Made by a program: the position numbers and the translations under genes
Source: Anaerolineaceae bacterium UBA4799
GTDB lineage: Bacteria > Chloroflexota > Anaerolineae > Anaerolineales > Anaerolineaceae
Direction: 5' to 3'
DNA length: 36,877 nt
Assembly (NCBI GenBank): GCA_002402725.1
Contig: DHGL01000021.1
Location: 1-36,877 of the forward strand
Notes under the pieces: model-generated
Databases searched by the model: none
What the model saw: only the letters and a program-made list of their open reading frames with translations
Told to the model about the DNA's origin: nothing
In this document: piece by piece, positions 26,515 through 34,288 of the stretch
Layout of the letters: every line of letters starts with the position of its first letter
How positions within the stretch are numbered: position 1 is the stretch's first letter

Positions 26515-27897
26515 TTACTTCAGGACGACGTTTTCTTTCACTACGGGGAGATGTTGACGAATAGAATCGATGGCGTCCTGCGGATAATCATAATCCTGCA
26601 GTTCCCCGGCAAGGTAGCGGTTATAAGCGGTAAGGTCGAAGTATCCATTACCAGACATGTTGAAGAGGATTACTTTTTTCTCCCCGGTGCGTTTAGCTTC
26701 AAGCGCTTCATCTATGGCAGCGCGTAGTGCATGCGCTGACTCCGGTGCGGGCAGGATGCCTTCAGTACGGGTGAATAAGAGAGCAGACTCGAAAACAGCC
26801 TTTTGGTGCACAGCCACTGCTTCAACCAGCCCGGCATTGTAGAGCGCCGATAAAGTGGGCGCCATGCCGTGGTAGCGCAGACCGCCGGCGTGGATGGCTG
26901 CCGGGATAAAATCATGACCCAGGGTGTACATCTTGACGATCGGTGCCATGCAGGCTGAGTCTCCATAATCAAAAGCGTACAATCCGCGGGTGAGAGAGGG
27001 GGTGGCGTAGGGTTCAACCGCCAGCAGGCGAGCGCGCTGCCCGTTCTTGAGGTTTTCACGCAGGAAAGGGAAAGCGATGCCTGAGAAGTTGGACCCGCCG
27101 CCCACGCACCCGATGACCACATCCGGGTATTCGCCAGCCAGGTCCATCTGTTTCAGCGCTTCCTCTCCAATCACCGTCTGGTGCAGCAGCACATGATGCA
27201 GCACCGACCCAAGTCCGTACTTCTTCTCCCCGCCTGAGGTGGCCGCAACCTCAACTGCTTCGGATATAGCGATGCCCAGCGAACCGGCAGTATCTGGTAG
27301 TTCCGCCAGTACCCTGCGCCCGTAAACAGTACGGTCGCTGGGGCTGGCGTAAACCTGGGCGCCGTACGTTTCCATCAGGAAGCGGCGGTAAGGTTTTTGA
27401 TCATAGGAGACGCGCACCATGTAAACTTCCAGATTTAAACCAAAGAAAGTACAGGCCATCGCCAGGGCGGAACCCCACTGGCCAGCACCGGTTTCGGTGG
27501 TCATGGCCCTGGTACCAGCGATTTTGTTGTAGTAAGCCTGCGGGATGGCGCTGTTCGATTTATGACTGCCTGAAGGCGAAATGCCTTCGTACTTGTAGTA
27601 AATATGCGCCGGGGTTCCCAGTGTTTTTTCGAGCCGGGTGGCGCGGATGAGCGGGGTGGGCCGATATAGTTTATAGGCTTCACGAACTTCTTCGGGTATC
27701 TCAATGTAACGCTCTGTTGAAACCTCCTGCTCGATCAGACCCTTAGGGAAAAGTACGGATAAGTATTCCGTGGTCACCGCTTCCATTGTCACCGGGTTCA
27801 GTAACGGCTGTGGTTTAACCGGTGAATCCGCATTGATGTTGTACCAGCAGCGCGGGATATCACTTTCATTCAGTAGAAATTTTATTCTCTCTTCCAT
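26515..27897 (-). CDS. trpB: Tryptophan synthase beta chain, TrpB2 type
   Basis: 460 aa, longer than TrpB1 (about 400), with the N-terminal extension typical of TrpB2. Motifs seen: RPTPLIRA substrate loop, the PLP lysine K113 in GSHKSNSA, catalytic E135 in ETGAGQWG, and phosphate-binding GGGSN (266-270). Family knowledge: condenses indole with serine, PLP-dependent; TrpB2 often acts alone or salvages indole, and may work on other acceptors. No trpA is nearby. The ribosome site AAGGAG is good. The T-box leader in front with a UGG specifier ties it to tryptophan supply. This supports a tryptophan-making role in this organism. Confidence 0.95.
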   Translation of the reverse strand: MEERIKFLLNESDIPRCWYNINADSPVKPQPLLNPVTMEAVTTEYLSVLFPKGLIEQEVSTERYIEIPEEVREAYKLYRPTPLIRATRLEKTLGTPAHIYYKYEGISPSGSHKSNSAIPQAYYNKIAGTRAMTTETGAGQWGSALAMACTFFGLNLEVYMVRVSYDQKPYRRFLMETYGAQVYASPSDRTVYGRRVLAELPDTAGSLGIAISEAVEVAATSGGEKKYGLGSVLHHVLLHQTVIGEEALKQMDLAGEYPDVVIGCVGGGSNFSGIAFPFLRENLKNGQRARLLAVEPYATPSLTRGLYAFDYGDSACMAPIVKMYTLGHDFIPAAIHAGGLRYHGMAPTLSALYNAGLVEAVAVHQKAVFESALLFTRTEGILPAPESAHALRAAIDEALEAKRTGEKKVILFNMSGNGYFDLTAYNRYLAGELQDYDYPQDAIDSIRQHLPVVKENVVLK

Positions 27898-27943
27898 TTT
27901 GCATCTCCTTTTCGATTTTTTCCTTCTGCTGGACGGGGCTGTT

Positions 27944-27981
27944 AAAAACCCAAGCCCGTCCCTGCTGGGGACGGGCTTGGG
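27944..27981 (-). terminator. T-box-controlled terminator hairpin
   Basis: A perfect 14-bp GC-rich stem (27949-27962 with 27968-27981) with a 5-nt loop, followed on the minus strand by TTTTT. The stem adjoins the T-box sequence, so an antiterminator can compete with it. Confidence 0.9.
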
Positions 27982-28275
27982 CCCGCGGTGCCACCCCGGT
28001 TAAGCGGCTTTACCGGTACGAAAAATCTCCGGAGGATTGCGACCGGAGATCGGATTTGCCAGCTTCACTCGTTATGGGTACGGCAGTCGACCTGCTTATA
28101 CCCTTTGCCTGATAACGGCGGCATCCCGGCGGCGGTTACTTGCTTTGGCGTTCGCCTCGCGGCTCGGAGGTCCATTCGAGGTTAGCGGTGCGCGCGGGTT
28201 TTCAACTGTTCCCGCTCTCTGGAGCGTCTGCAAAACCTGTACTCGTCCTCGTCACAGCCTTAATTATTTGATTTC
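27982..28275 (-). promoter_or_regulatory. T-box riboswitch leader, specifier UGG (Trp)
   Basis: On the minus strand AACCGGGGTGGCACCGCGGG (27982-28001) is the canonical T-box sequence. Upstream the transcript has a stem I-type region: GACGAGGACGAGTA near its base, AGAGAG in the distal part, and on the 3' side CTCGAA-TGG-ACC, where TGG (28172-28174) occupies the specifier position. Uncharged tRNA-Trp should pair with UGG and with the antiterminator bulge to allow read-through. This fills the stretch between trpB and the next gene. The specifier is read by motif, not by full folding. Confidence 0.9.
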
Positions 28276-28280
28276 AGGCA

Positions 28281-28308
28281 ATTATAGACAAGCGAGGGGA
28301 TTTGTCAA
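28281..28308 (-). promoter_or_regulatory. trpB T-box promoter
   Basis: A perfect TTGACA (28303-28308), 16-bp spacer and perfect TATAAT (28281-28286) on the minus strand, the best promoter match in the window. A strong promoter suits control by termination rather than initiation. Confidence 0.9.
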
Positions 28309-28361
28309 GGGGTGCGAGGGGGTCAGCACCAAACCTGCCCACACTTACCCATATCTGTATC

Positions 28362-29651
28362 TCAACGCGAAAGAAAGGGATAGGCGATGATGAAAAGTAT
28401 GGTTGTAACCGCGCAAGTGGCAAGCATCACAGGCAACCCGCGTTTATTCCAAATTTTCACAGTTATGGGATTACGGGTGCGTTCGGATAGAGAAGCTACA
28501 ATGATGTTGGCGGTAGAGCCGATAATAGTGCCGTTGCCACCCAGCCCGGTGCCAAAAGCAAGCGCCCACCAGTAGGCGTTCACGTTCAAACCTGAAGCAG
28601 CCAGGCTCTGGATTACCGGGATGAAAGCGATGGTGATGGGGATATTATCCATGAAAGCGGAGAGACCCGCCACCATCCATAACAGTAGCACTCCAAACAG
28701 CACGGGGTTGCTGTTGGCGATGGGAATCACACTACCCGCAAGGGTTTCAAGTATTCCTGTGTTTTCCAACCCGCCAACCATTACGAAAAGAGCGATGAAG
28801 AAGACCAGCACGCTCCATTCAATTTGCGCCAGCGTCTCTCTCAGGTCAGGTCGGACCCATATGAGCGCTGCAGTTGCTGCCGCCATGGCAATGAACTCCG
28901 GGGTAATGTGCAGCAATTCTTCCAGGAAAAACAGCACGATCGCCAGGGATAAAACAAGCAGCACTCTTTTGGCTCTTTTTGGGTCTTTTAGAACCTGCTT
29001 TGGTTCCAATTCCAGTAATCCTTCAATGTTTCCAGGACTCTCCTTAATTTCTTTCCTGAAGAGAACACGCAGCAGCAAAAGGGCAGTAAACCAGGCGACA
29101 ATTACAATGGGCAGCGAGTGGGTTAGAAAGTCATTAAAGGTAAGATCAGCTGCTGCTGAGATAAGCACATTTGGTGGATCACCGATCAGAGTGGCGATAC
29201 CTCCGGTATCGGATAATAAGGCTTCTGCAATCAGGAAAGGAGCCGGATTGAATCCGAGGAGTTCACAAATCAAAATAGTTACTGGAGCGATGAGGATAAC
29301 GGTTGTTACATTGTCAAGGAACATGGACAGGATTGTGGTGATCGTTCCCAGAAGGACGAGCAAACGTAACGGCTTTCCCTTTGAAACCTTAGCTGCCTGA
29401 ATGGCAATGTACTCGAAGAAACCAGTAGGTTCGAGTACCACAACCAGCACCATCATCCCTAACAATAAACCCAGGGTTGAAAGGTCGATAGCCTTGATAG
29501 CTTCACTTTCATTGTAAAATCCCAGCAGCTTGCCCGCGAGGAGCATCATGCCGGCACCAAATAAACCGGCAACTGTCCGATGCATTTTCTCAGAAAAGAT
29601 CAGGAATAAGGTCAAGATAAAAATCAATAAAGCGATGATCCCGTTAAGCAT
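28362..29651 (-). CDS. Ion transporter superfamily permease (ArsB/NhaD/P-protein-like, CitMHS-type)
   Basis: 429 aa, about 11 membrane helices. It has the paired motifs of the IT superfamily: MFLDNVTTVILIAPV, IGDPPNVLI in the first half and DNIPITIAF with GGNGTIIGSTANI in the second. The GDPPN motif points to the ArsB/P-protein/YbiR-type branch, so the substrate could be Na+/H+, arsenite or a dicarboxylate; it cannot be decided here. It starts 3 bp after the stop of a CBS-domain gene, which suggests the CBS protein controls it. No ArsR- or arsC-type gene is nearby, which argues against arsenic. Confidence 0.85.
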   Translation of the reverse strand: MLNGIIALLIFILTLFLIFSEKMHRTVAGLFGAGMMLLAGKLLGFYNESEAIKAIDLSTLGLLLGMMVLVVVLEPTGFFEYIAIQAAKVSKGKPLRLLVLLGTITTILSMFLDNVTTVILIAPVTILICELLGFNPAPFLIAEALLSDTGGIATLIGDPPNVLISAAADLTFNDFLTHSLPIVIVAWFTALLLLRVLFRKEIKESPGNIEGLLELEPKQVLKDPKRAKRVLLVLSLAIVLFFLEELLHITPEFIAMAAATAALIWVRPDLRETLAQIEWSVLVFFIALFVMVGGLENTGILETLAGSVIPIANSNPVLFGVLLLWMVAGLSAFMDNIPITIAFIPVIQSLAASGLNVNAYWWALAFGTGLGGNGTIIGSTANIIVASLSERTRNPITVKIWNKRGLPVMLATCAVTTILFIIAYPFLSR

Positions 29652-29654
29652 TGT

Positions 29655-30161
29655 TCAATCCTTGTTCGAGTTATTCCAATATTTGAGAAAAGATGTGCCT
29701 ATATCCACCCAGGAAGCGATACCGATCAAGTGGTTCTCTTCGTCCACGACTGGCAGGTCGAGCAGGTTGTGCTTCTTGATTAACGCGGCCGCTCGCAACA
29801 AACTGCAATCGTGCGCTGCAAAGACTGGCGGCTGCATTAATTCACTAACCGGTTTCTTCAACATTTCCTCATCAGGTTTTCTAGTTTCGGCGGCGCCAAA
29901 GTCAACTACATAATCTATGTTTTGCAGCATATTAACGAAATCCGGCAATGCCAGAGAGACAAGATCGCGAATTTGCAGAATACCCACCAGTCTCTTCTGT
30001 GCATCCACTACCGGTAGCGTTCCGATATGGTGCTTCACGAACGTTACCACAGCTTCTTCGATCTTTGTTTCTGGATGGATGGAAAACACCTGTTTTTTCA
30101 TGCAATTGTTGATAATCATCATTGACCTCATGTGTCGCTGGTTTTTGAAAGTATCGGTCAT
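29655..30161 (-). CDS. Two-CBS-domain regulatory protein
   Basis: 168 aa from 30161. An alternative start at 30119 is backed by GAGGTC and would give 154 aa. Two CBS domains are seen: the first from about residue 20 (CMKKQVFSIHPETKIEEAVVTFVKHHIGTLPVVD), the second from about 105 (PVSELMQPPVFAAHDCSLLRAAALIKKHNLLDLPVVD). CBS pairs bind adenosyl ligands such as AMP, ATP or SAM. With the permease only 3 bp downstream, the likely role is ligand gating of transport, though soluble CBS proteins have other roles. The partner is inferred from context. Confidence 0.85.
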   Translation of the reverse strand: MTDTFKNQRHMRSMMIINNCMKKQVFSIHPETKIEEAVVTFVKHHIGTLPVVDAQKRLVGILQIRDLVSLALPDFVNMLQNIDYVVDFGAAETRKPDEEMLKKPVSELMQPPVFAAHDCSLLRAAALIKKHNLLDLPVVDEENHLIGIASWVDIGTSFLKYWNNSNKD

Positions 30162-30184
30162 CCAATTTGGAGAAATTCACATTC

Positions 30185-30213
30185 AGTATACACATTTTTA
30201 ATCATTAATTAAA
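30185..30213 (-). promoter_or_regulatory. Candidate promoter of the CBS-permease operon
   Basis: TATACT (30185-30190) with a 17-bp spacer and a weak TTTAAT on the minus strand. The ATG at 30161 lies 23 nt past the -10. Confidence 0.45.
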
Positions 30214-30217
30214 TCCG

Positions 30218-30249
30218 TCCGGCCAGGTGAAACCTCTCACCTGGTCGGA
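30218..30249 (-). terminator. Terminator of the ribF-thyX-mgtC end of the operon
   Basis: A 13-bp stem (30218-30230 with 30237-30249, one G-U) with a 6-nt loop lies 17 bp after the mgtC-like stop. The following T tract is short, so termination may be incomplete. Confidence 0.65.
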
Positions 30250-30266
30250 TTGTGTAAGAGGTCAAT

Positions 30267-30938
30267 TTAGTTTAATTTGTAATGAGTAACCCCGGGGATG
30301 ACTTGAATGGCTTCGCGGATATCGATCATCGGGTCGTCTTCAAGGGTTTTAACCACCATGTTCACTGTCAGGTTTTGCTTCACCGGGTCGGCTTCGACGC
30401 CAATGGAAAGTATCTTTTTCTTAAGCTGTGTGAACACTTCGATCAGCGTTTCCACCAAGGCGGCATTCTCATGGGCGGTTACCACCACTGTAATGGTCTG
30501 GTAGACACGGATGAAGCGTTTTTCCAGAACATTGAGGAGGGTCAGCACAATGAGCAGCGCCAGGGTTGTTCCCACGGCGGAGAAATAATGGCCTGCGCCA
30601 ACCGCCAGGCCAACGATGGCGATGGCCCACAAGGAGGTGGCAGTGGTCAATCCTTTTACATTAGTACCGTAACGCAGGATGGCGCCAGCTCCAAGGAAAC
30701 CGATACCTGAAACCACCTGTGCCGCCAGGCGCGCCGGGTCTCCATTGGGCACGTCTGGAACGAACTGGATGGCCAGGTTGATGGAGATGGTCATGGCAAG
30801 GCAGGAACCCACTGCCAGGATGGCATGGGTGCGCAATCCAGCCGGCTGGTTCTGGCGTTCTCGTTCATACCCCACCGCCATTCCCAACACAGCAGCCAGA
30901 CCAAGCCGGATAAGGACTTCAGTTTCTGATATCAACAT
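30267..30938 (-). CDS. MgtC/SapB family membrane protein
   Basis: 223 aa from the ATG at 30938, chosen for AGGAGAATCC upstream; an in-frame start 21 bp earlier lacks a site and overlaps the upstream gene. The family signature GYERERQNQPAGLRTHAILAVGSCL is near the N-terminus, and four or five helices reach to about residue 145. A cytoplasmic C-terminal ACT-like domain follows. Family knowledge: MgtC proteins help growth in low Mg2+ and modulate membrane energetics. It lies 17 bp after the thyX-like gene and so may be read with that operon; the role in that setting is unclear. Confidence 0.9.
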   Translation of the reverse strand: MLISETEVLIRLGLAAVLGMAVGYERERQNQPAGLRTHAILAVGSCLAMTISINLAIQFVPDVPNGDPARLAAQVVSGIGFLGAGAILRYGTNVKGLTTATSLWAIAIVGLAVGAGHYFSAVGTTLALLIVLTLLNVLEKRFIRVYQTITVVVTAHENAALVETLIEVFTQLKKKILSIGVEADPVKQNLTVNMVVKTLEDDPMIDIREAIQVIPGVTHYKLN

Positions 30939-30955
30939 GAGGATTCTCCTTCCTC

Positions 30956-32383
30956 TCAACGCACACAGGTGCTCGAAAAATAAGCTGACTCGATGCCTTT
31001 TGAAGTTTCGTTTTCATTTCTTCCCAGGAGTGAGGCCAGTTCCGGGAAGTGGGCGCTGATTTCTTCAGCCATGCGTTGCGCGGCACGCCGCACAGAAAAG
31101 TGGGCGTTTGAGGCGCTGCGCAGGTGAATGAAGTGCACCAGGCTGCGCAGGTTGAGGTGCAGCAGCACCCGCCGGTTGAAGCCGTTCGGAACAATGTAAG
31201 CAGCGACTTCGGGATCGTAGCTGGCCAATTGCTCATAAACCACACGGGCTTCCTCCATGGCAGCGCGGTAGGCGTTGTTCATGCCAGCTTCTGTGATAAG
31301 CGCGGGTACGGCGTAGCCGCACCTGGTTGAGAGGCGCTGCGGTGTTTGCGTCATCATGCGATGACGTTTTACTTCGAAATAAGCGCCCTGGTCAATGAGC
31401 AGATCGAATGTGAAAAAAGCATATTCAAGTTCACGGGAGGGGATGGTGTGACGGTCTGGCATTTCCAGCAGGCAGCGCAGCAACGTGGATTTGTGATTTT
31501 CAGATAAAGTGCGGATCAGTTCATAAGATTGTGCGTAGGCAATGTTTTTTTCACGGTATAGCTCCGCTGCCAGGATTCTTTCCAGTACATCTGGATTCGG
31601 GTCGATCAACTGGCACCAATCCGATTTAGCAGAAGCATCCTTTTCGACTAATACAGCGGAGAATTGCTCACAGACATGCTGCAGGTAAGGAATGGCGTTG
31701 GCGTATTTCAGCAATGTGGGGATAGATGCGGACGCGGCATCGCGGATTTCTGCGCCAATCTGTTGCGCTTCGATTAAGGGACTGGTAAGCAACTTACCTA
31801 CCGCGTGTTCCAGCGCGCGCGCGTTGATGGTGATGCCTACATTGGCCAGCGAGGCGGATGGCAGCAGGAAGCGGCAAACGTCGATGGCTTGAGAGCGTAC
31901 GCGCCGATTAAATTGGGCTTCATTTTCGTTCTCTTGCCGTAGGGCGACGTCTCTCAGGTGGGCAATGACAGCCTGCAGACAGGAATGGTAAGTGGAAAAG
32001 AGCATCACGCAGGTACTGGTGAATAGATCCAGTAACGGGTGACTTGCCAACTCGGCAGGTACATGAAAGGCGTCATCCTCCCAGGTCTGAAAGCGAGTGG
32101 ATTTTTCAGTGTAGGAAGCCAGGCGGTTGGATTCAATGTTTTCGACAGCCAGGCGCGAGATGTTCTCAACTGCGATGTGCAGCACGGCGTGTTCCGCCAC
32201 CGATGAATGCCCGTATCCGACCACCCACTTCTCGTTGAATTCCGCGCTTGATGCCGCGGTCAGTTCTGCTGCGATTTCGCGGAAAGATTCAGGCGAGCGG
32301 GAAGTCTTGGCAAAGGTCACCGCTATGGTTTCGGGAGGCAGTTGTTGCGGGTCGAGAAGATAAACCTGTCTTTTAGGTGGCAT
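30956..32383 (-). CDS. thyX: Fused double ThyX-like protein (flavin-dependent thymidylate synthase family)
   Basis: 475 aa, about twice a normal ThyX (220-250). The start at 32383 overlaps the ribF stop by 11 bp (ATGCCACCTAA); a longer frame start at 32446 would sit inside ribF. First half: GHSSVAEH, then ENISRLAVENIESNRLASYTEKSTRF, which matches the ThyX core but with RHR replaced by SNR (85-87). Second half: the FFTFDLLID strand leads to the intact RHR (340-342), but the SxxSxR segment is altered (MMTQTPQRLSTR). So each half has lost a different part of the motif. Family knowledge: ThyX makes dTMP from dUMP with FAD, NADPH and methylene-THF, with sites shared between subunits. Activity here is uncertain. 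Confidence 0.8.
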   Translation of the reverse strand: MPPKRQVYLLDPQQLPPETIAVTFAKTSRSPESFREIAAELTAASSAEFNEKWVVGYGHSSVAEHAVLHIAVENISRLAVENIESNRLASYTEKSTRFQTWEDDAFHVPAELASHPLLDLFTSTCVMLFSTYHSCLQAVIAHLRDVALRQENENEAQFNRRVRSQAIDVCRFLLPSASLANVGITINARALEHAVGKLLTSPLIEAQQIGAEIRDAASASIPTLLKYANAIPYLQHVCEQFSAVLVEKDASAKSDWCQLIDPNPDVLERILAAELYREKNIAYAQSYELIRTLSENHKSTLLRCLLEMPDRHTIPSRELEYAFFTFDLLIDQGAYFEVKRHRMMTQTPQRLSTRCGYAVPALITEAGMNNAYRAAMEEARVVYEQLASYDPEVAAYIVPNGFNRRVLLHLNLRSLVHFIHLRSASNAHFSVRRAAQRMAEEISAHFPELASLLGRNENETSKGIESAYFSSTCVR

Positions 32384-33302
32384 CCGCAAACAACTCCCTG
32401 GTTTTCTTAATGTCCAACTGGATCTGCGCGACCAGCGCTTTGGCATCGGGGAACCTCACTTCCGGGCGTAGGAATTGGTGGAATTCAAGTTTCAGGGTCG
32501 CGCCATAAAACGATTCATTGGTATCGAGCAAATGCGGCTCCACGCGTGGAACGGGCAGGGGATTTTCAAAGGTTGGCCGCACGCCTACATTGGTCACAGC
32601 GAGGTAAGCCCGGTCACCTACGTTTGCCTTGCAGGCATACACCCCGTTAGCCGGCAGCAATTGTTCTGGGGGTATCGAGAGATTGGCGGTGGGGATTCCC
32701 AACTTATTGCCGCGGTGCTCTCCGTGTACCACTTCACCGGTGAATGCATAAGGACGCTCAAGGAATTTGTTTGCCCGCGAAATATCTCCCGCTCTGATCA
32801 GTTTGCGGATGTTGCTGGAAGAGATGATTTCCTGGCCATTCCTGACAGGCGGTACAACTTCAACCGAGAAGCCCAACTGCTTTCCTATTTCTTTCAGCCT
32901 GGATACGGAACCAGCCTGGTCTTTTCCAATTCGGGAATTGAAACCGGAGAGTAACTTTTTTAGTCCTATCGCGCTGTGTACATGCTGCATGAAAGGGAAG
33001 GCTTCAATATCTGCGAGGGTGCGATCGAAGTTTAAAACGATGACCTCATCAACGCCGAGTGATTTGATCAACGAGACCCGTTCAGCGAGCGTTGTCAATA
33101 CCTGCCCGGTTTTAATGCGCTCAAAAAAAAGCGCTGGCAGCGGGTCAAAGGTAATGGCAACCGTTTTACATTCATCCTGGCGTGCTCCATCCACAAGTTT
33201 GCGAAAAAGGGTGCGGTGCCCGCTATGCACACCATCAAAGGCACCGATCGCTGCCCAGGAACTTTCAATTTTGGCTTGTTGTAATGCTTCGATGTAATCC
33301 AT
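32373..33302 (-). CDS. ribF: Bifunctional riboflavin kinase / FAD synthetase
   Basis: 309 aa, normal length. The N-terminal adenylyltransferase domain has GAFDGVHSGHR (20-30), FDPLP and SSSNIRKLI (161-169). The C-terminal kinase domain starts near 185 with the GEVVHGEHRG-NKLGIPTANL motif, and later VGVRPTF. The usual G-Y-D loop is GFNSRIGKDQAG. It makes FMN and FAD from riboflavin and ATP. In the operon it follows truB, as often found, and overlaps by 11 bp with the ThyX-like gene, whose family uses FAD. Confidence 0.95.
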   Translation of the reverse strand: MDYIEALQQAKIESSWAAIGAFDGVHSGHRTLFRKLVDGARQDECKTVAITFDPLPALFFERIKTGQVLTTLAERVSLIKSLGVDEVIVLNFDRTLADIEAFPFMQHVHSAIGLKKLLSGFNSRIGKDQAGSVSRLKEIGKQLGFSVEVVPPVRNGQEIISSSNIRKLIRAGDISRANKFLERPYAFTGEVVHGEHRGNKLGIPTANLSIPPEQLLPANGVYACKANVGDRAYLAVTNVGVRPTFENPLPVPRVEPHLLDTNESFYGATLKLEFHQFLRPEVRFPDAKALVAQIQLDIKKTRELFADAT

Positions 33303-33347
33303 GCGCTAATTATATCTGCATGTCTTTCCGTTTCAAGTATGAAGCGA

Positions 33348-33371
33348 ACCCCCTCGACCAGGCGAGGGGGT
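33348..33371 (-). other. Hairpin between truB and ribF
   Basis: A 9-bp GC-rich stem (33348-33356 with 33363-33371) with a 6-nt loop lies 6 bp after the truB stop. There is no T run on the minus strand, so it may be an mRNA stabiliser or a weak terminator. Confidence 0.5.
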
Positions 33372-33376
33372 GAATT

Positions 33377-34288
33377 TTACGAGAAAAAAACTTTCCTGGG
33401 CTGCCATTCCATTTTTTCTTCATCCAGTTCCAGCAACGCTACCAGTTCCCCCTGACCGCTCACACCGCAGACTTTCTTCTGCTTCGCGTCTGCAGCGGGG
33501 ATGCGGATACCGTGTTTGATGGAATCGACCTCCTGGTCATTGAGCTCTATCATTGGCCAATCGGACAAGGCTTCAGCCGCCGGAATCAGGTACTGATACC
33601 AGGAACCATCAGCAAAGGCTTCATTCAGTTTGCGCAGTGGAACAGCATCCCGCAGGGTAAAGCGGCCGCTCTTGGTGCGCCGCAGACCGGTGAGGGTGGC
33701 TCCGCAGCCCAGCCGTGAACCCAAATCGTTCACCAGCGAGCGCACATAGGTGCCGGAGGAACAGTACACGTCAATCACCACCTCTGGTGGTGCCCATTCA
33801 AGAAGTTCCAGGCTGTACACGTTAATCAGGCGCGGTTCAAGTTCAACCTCTTCTCCCCTGCGTGCCATTTCATAGGCTTTCTGACCGTGCACCTTTACGG
33901 CTGAATAGGGTGGGGGAACCTGTTCTATTTGCCCCACAAATTTCTGCAATTCTTTATTAAATTCCTCTTCAGTGATGTTCACCGGTGCAGAGGAAGTGGT
34001 GCGGCCATCGGCATCATATGTATCAGTGGTAGTGCCGAGCATGATCACAGCCTGGTAGCGCTTATCGGACGCGGATACATATTCGCTCAAACGCACCGCC
34101 GGGCCGATCAATACCACCAGCACGCCGGATGCGCGCGGATCCAATGTGCCGGTATGGCCGGCGCGCCTGATGTTGGAACCTTTGCGGATTACCTGCACCA
34201 CGTCATGCGAGGTCATGCCCACGGGCTTATCAACCACCAGTACGCCGGAGATGGCATTTTTTACATCGATCCCTGAATTATTTTCCAT
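33377..34288 (-). CDS. truB: tRNA pseudouridine55 synthase
   Basis: 303 aa from the ATG at 34288, supported by GGAG upstream and an 11-bp overlap (ATGGAAAATAA) with the nrnA stop. The catalytic aspartate D50 is in GHTGTLDPRASG. VDKPVGMTSHDVV near the N-terminus and YSAVKVHGQKAYEMAR follow in the right order; the C-terminal 60 residues are PUA-like. It isomerises U55 of tRNA in the T loop. Part of the standard infB-rbfA-nrnA-truB-ribF order. Confidence 0.97.
   Translation of the reverse strand: MENNSGIDVKNAISGVLVVDKPVGMTSHDVVQVIRKGSNIRRAGHTGTLDPRASGVLVVLIGPAVRLSEYVSASDKRYQAVIMLGTTTDTYDADGRTTSSAPVNITEEEFNKELQKFVGQIEQVPPPYSAVKVHGQKAYEMARRGEEVELEPRLINVYSLELLEWAPPEVVIDVYCSSGTYVRSLVNDLGSRLGCGATLTGLRRTKSGRFTLRDAVPLRKLNEAFADGSWYQYLIPAAEALSDWPMIELNDQEVDSIKHGIRIPAADAKQKKVCGVSGQGELVALLELDEEKMEWQPRKVFFS

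Noticed and set aside
28302..28490. Plus-strand small open frames near the T-box
   Set aside because: They overlap the T-box leader, its promoter or the permease 3' end and lack ribosome sites and recognisable content.
32384..32446. Longer N-terminus for the ThyX-like protein
   Set aside because: It lies wholly inside ribF and has low-complexity Arg/Ser residues typical of an antiframe; 32383 with the 11-bp overlap is better.
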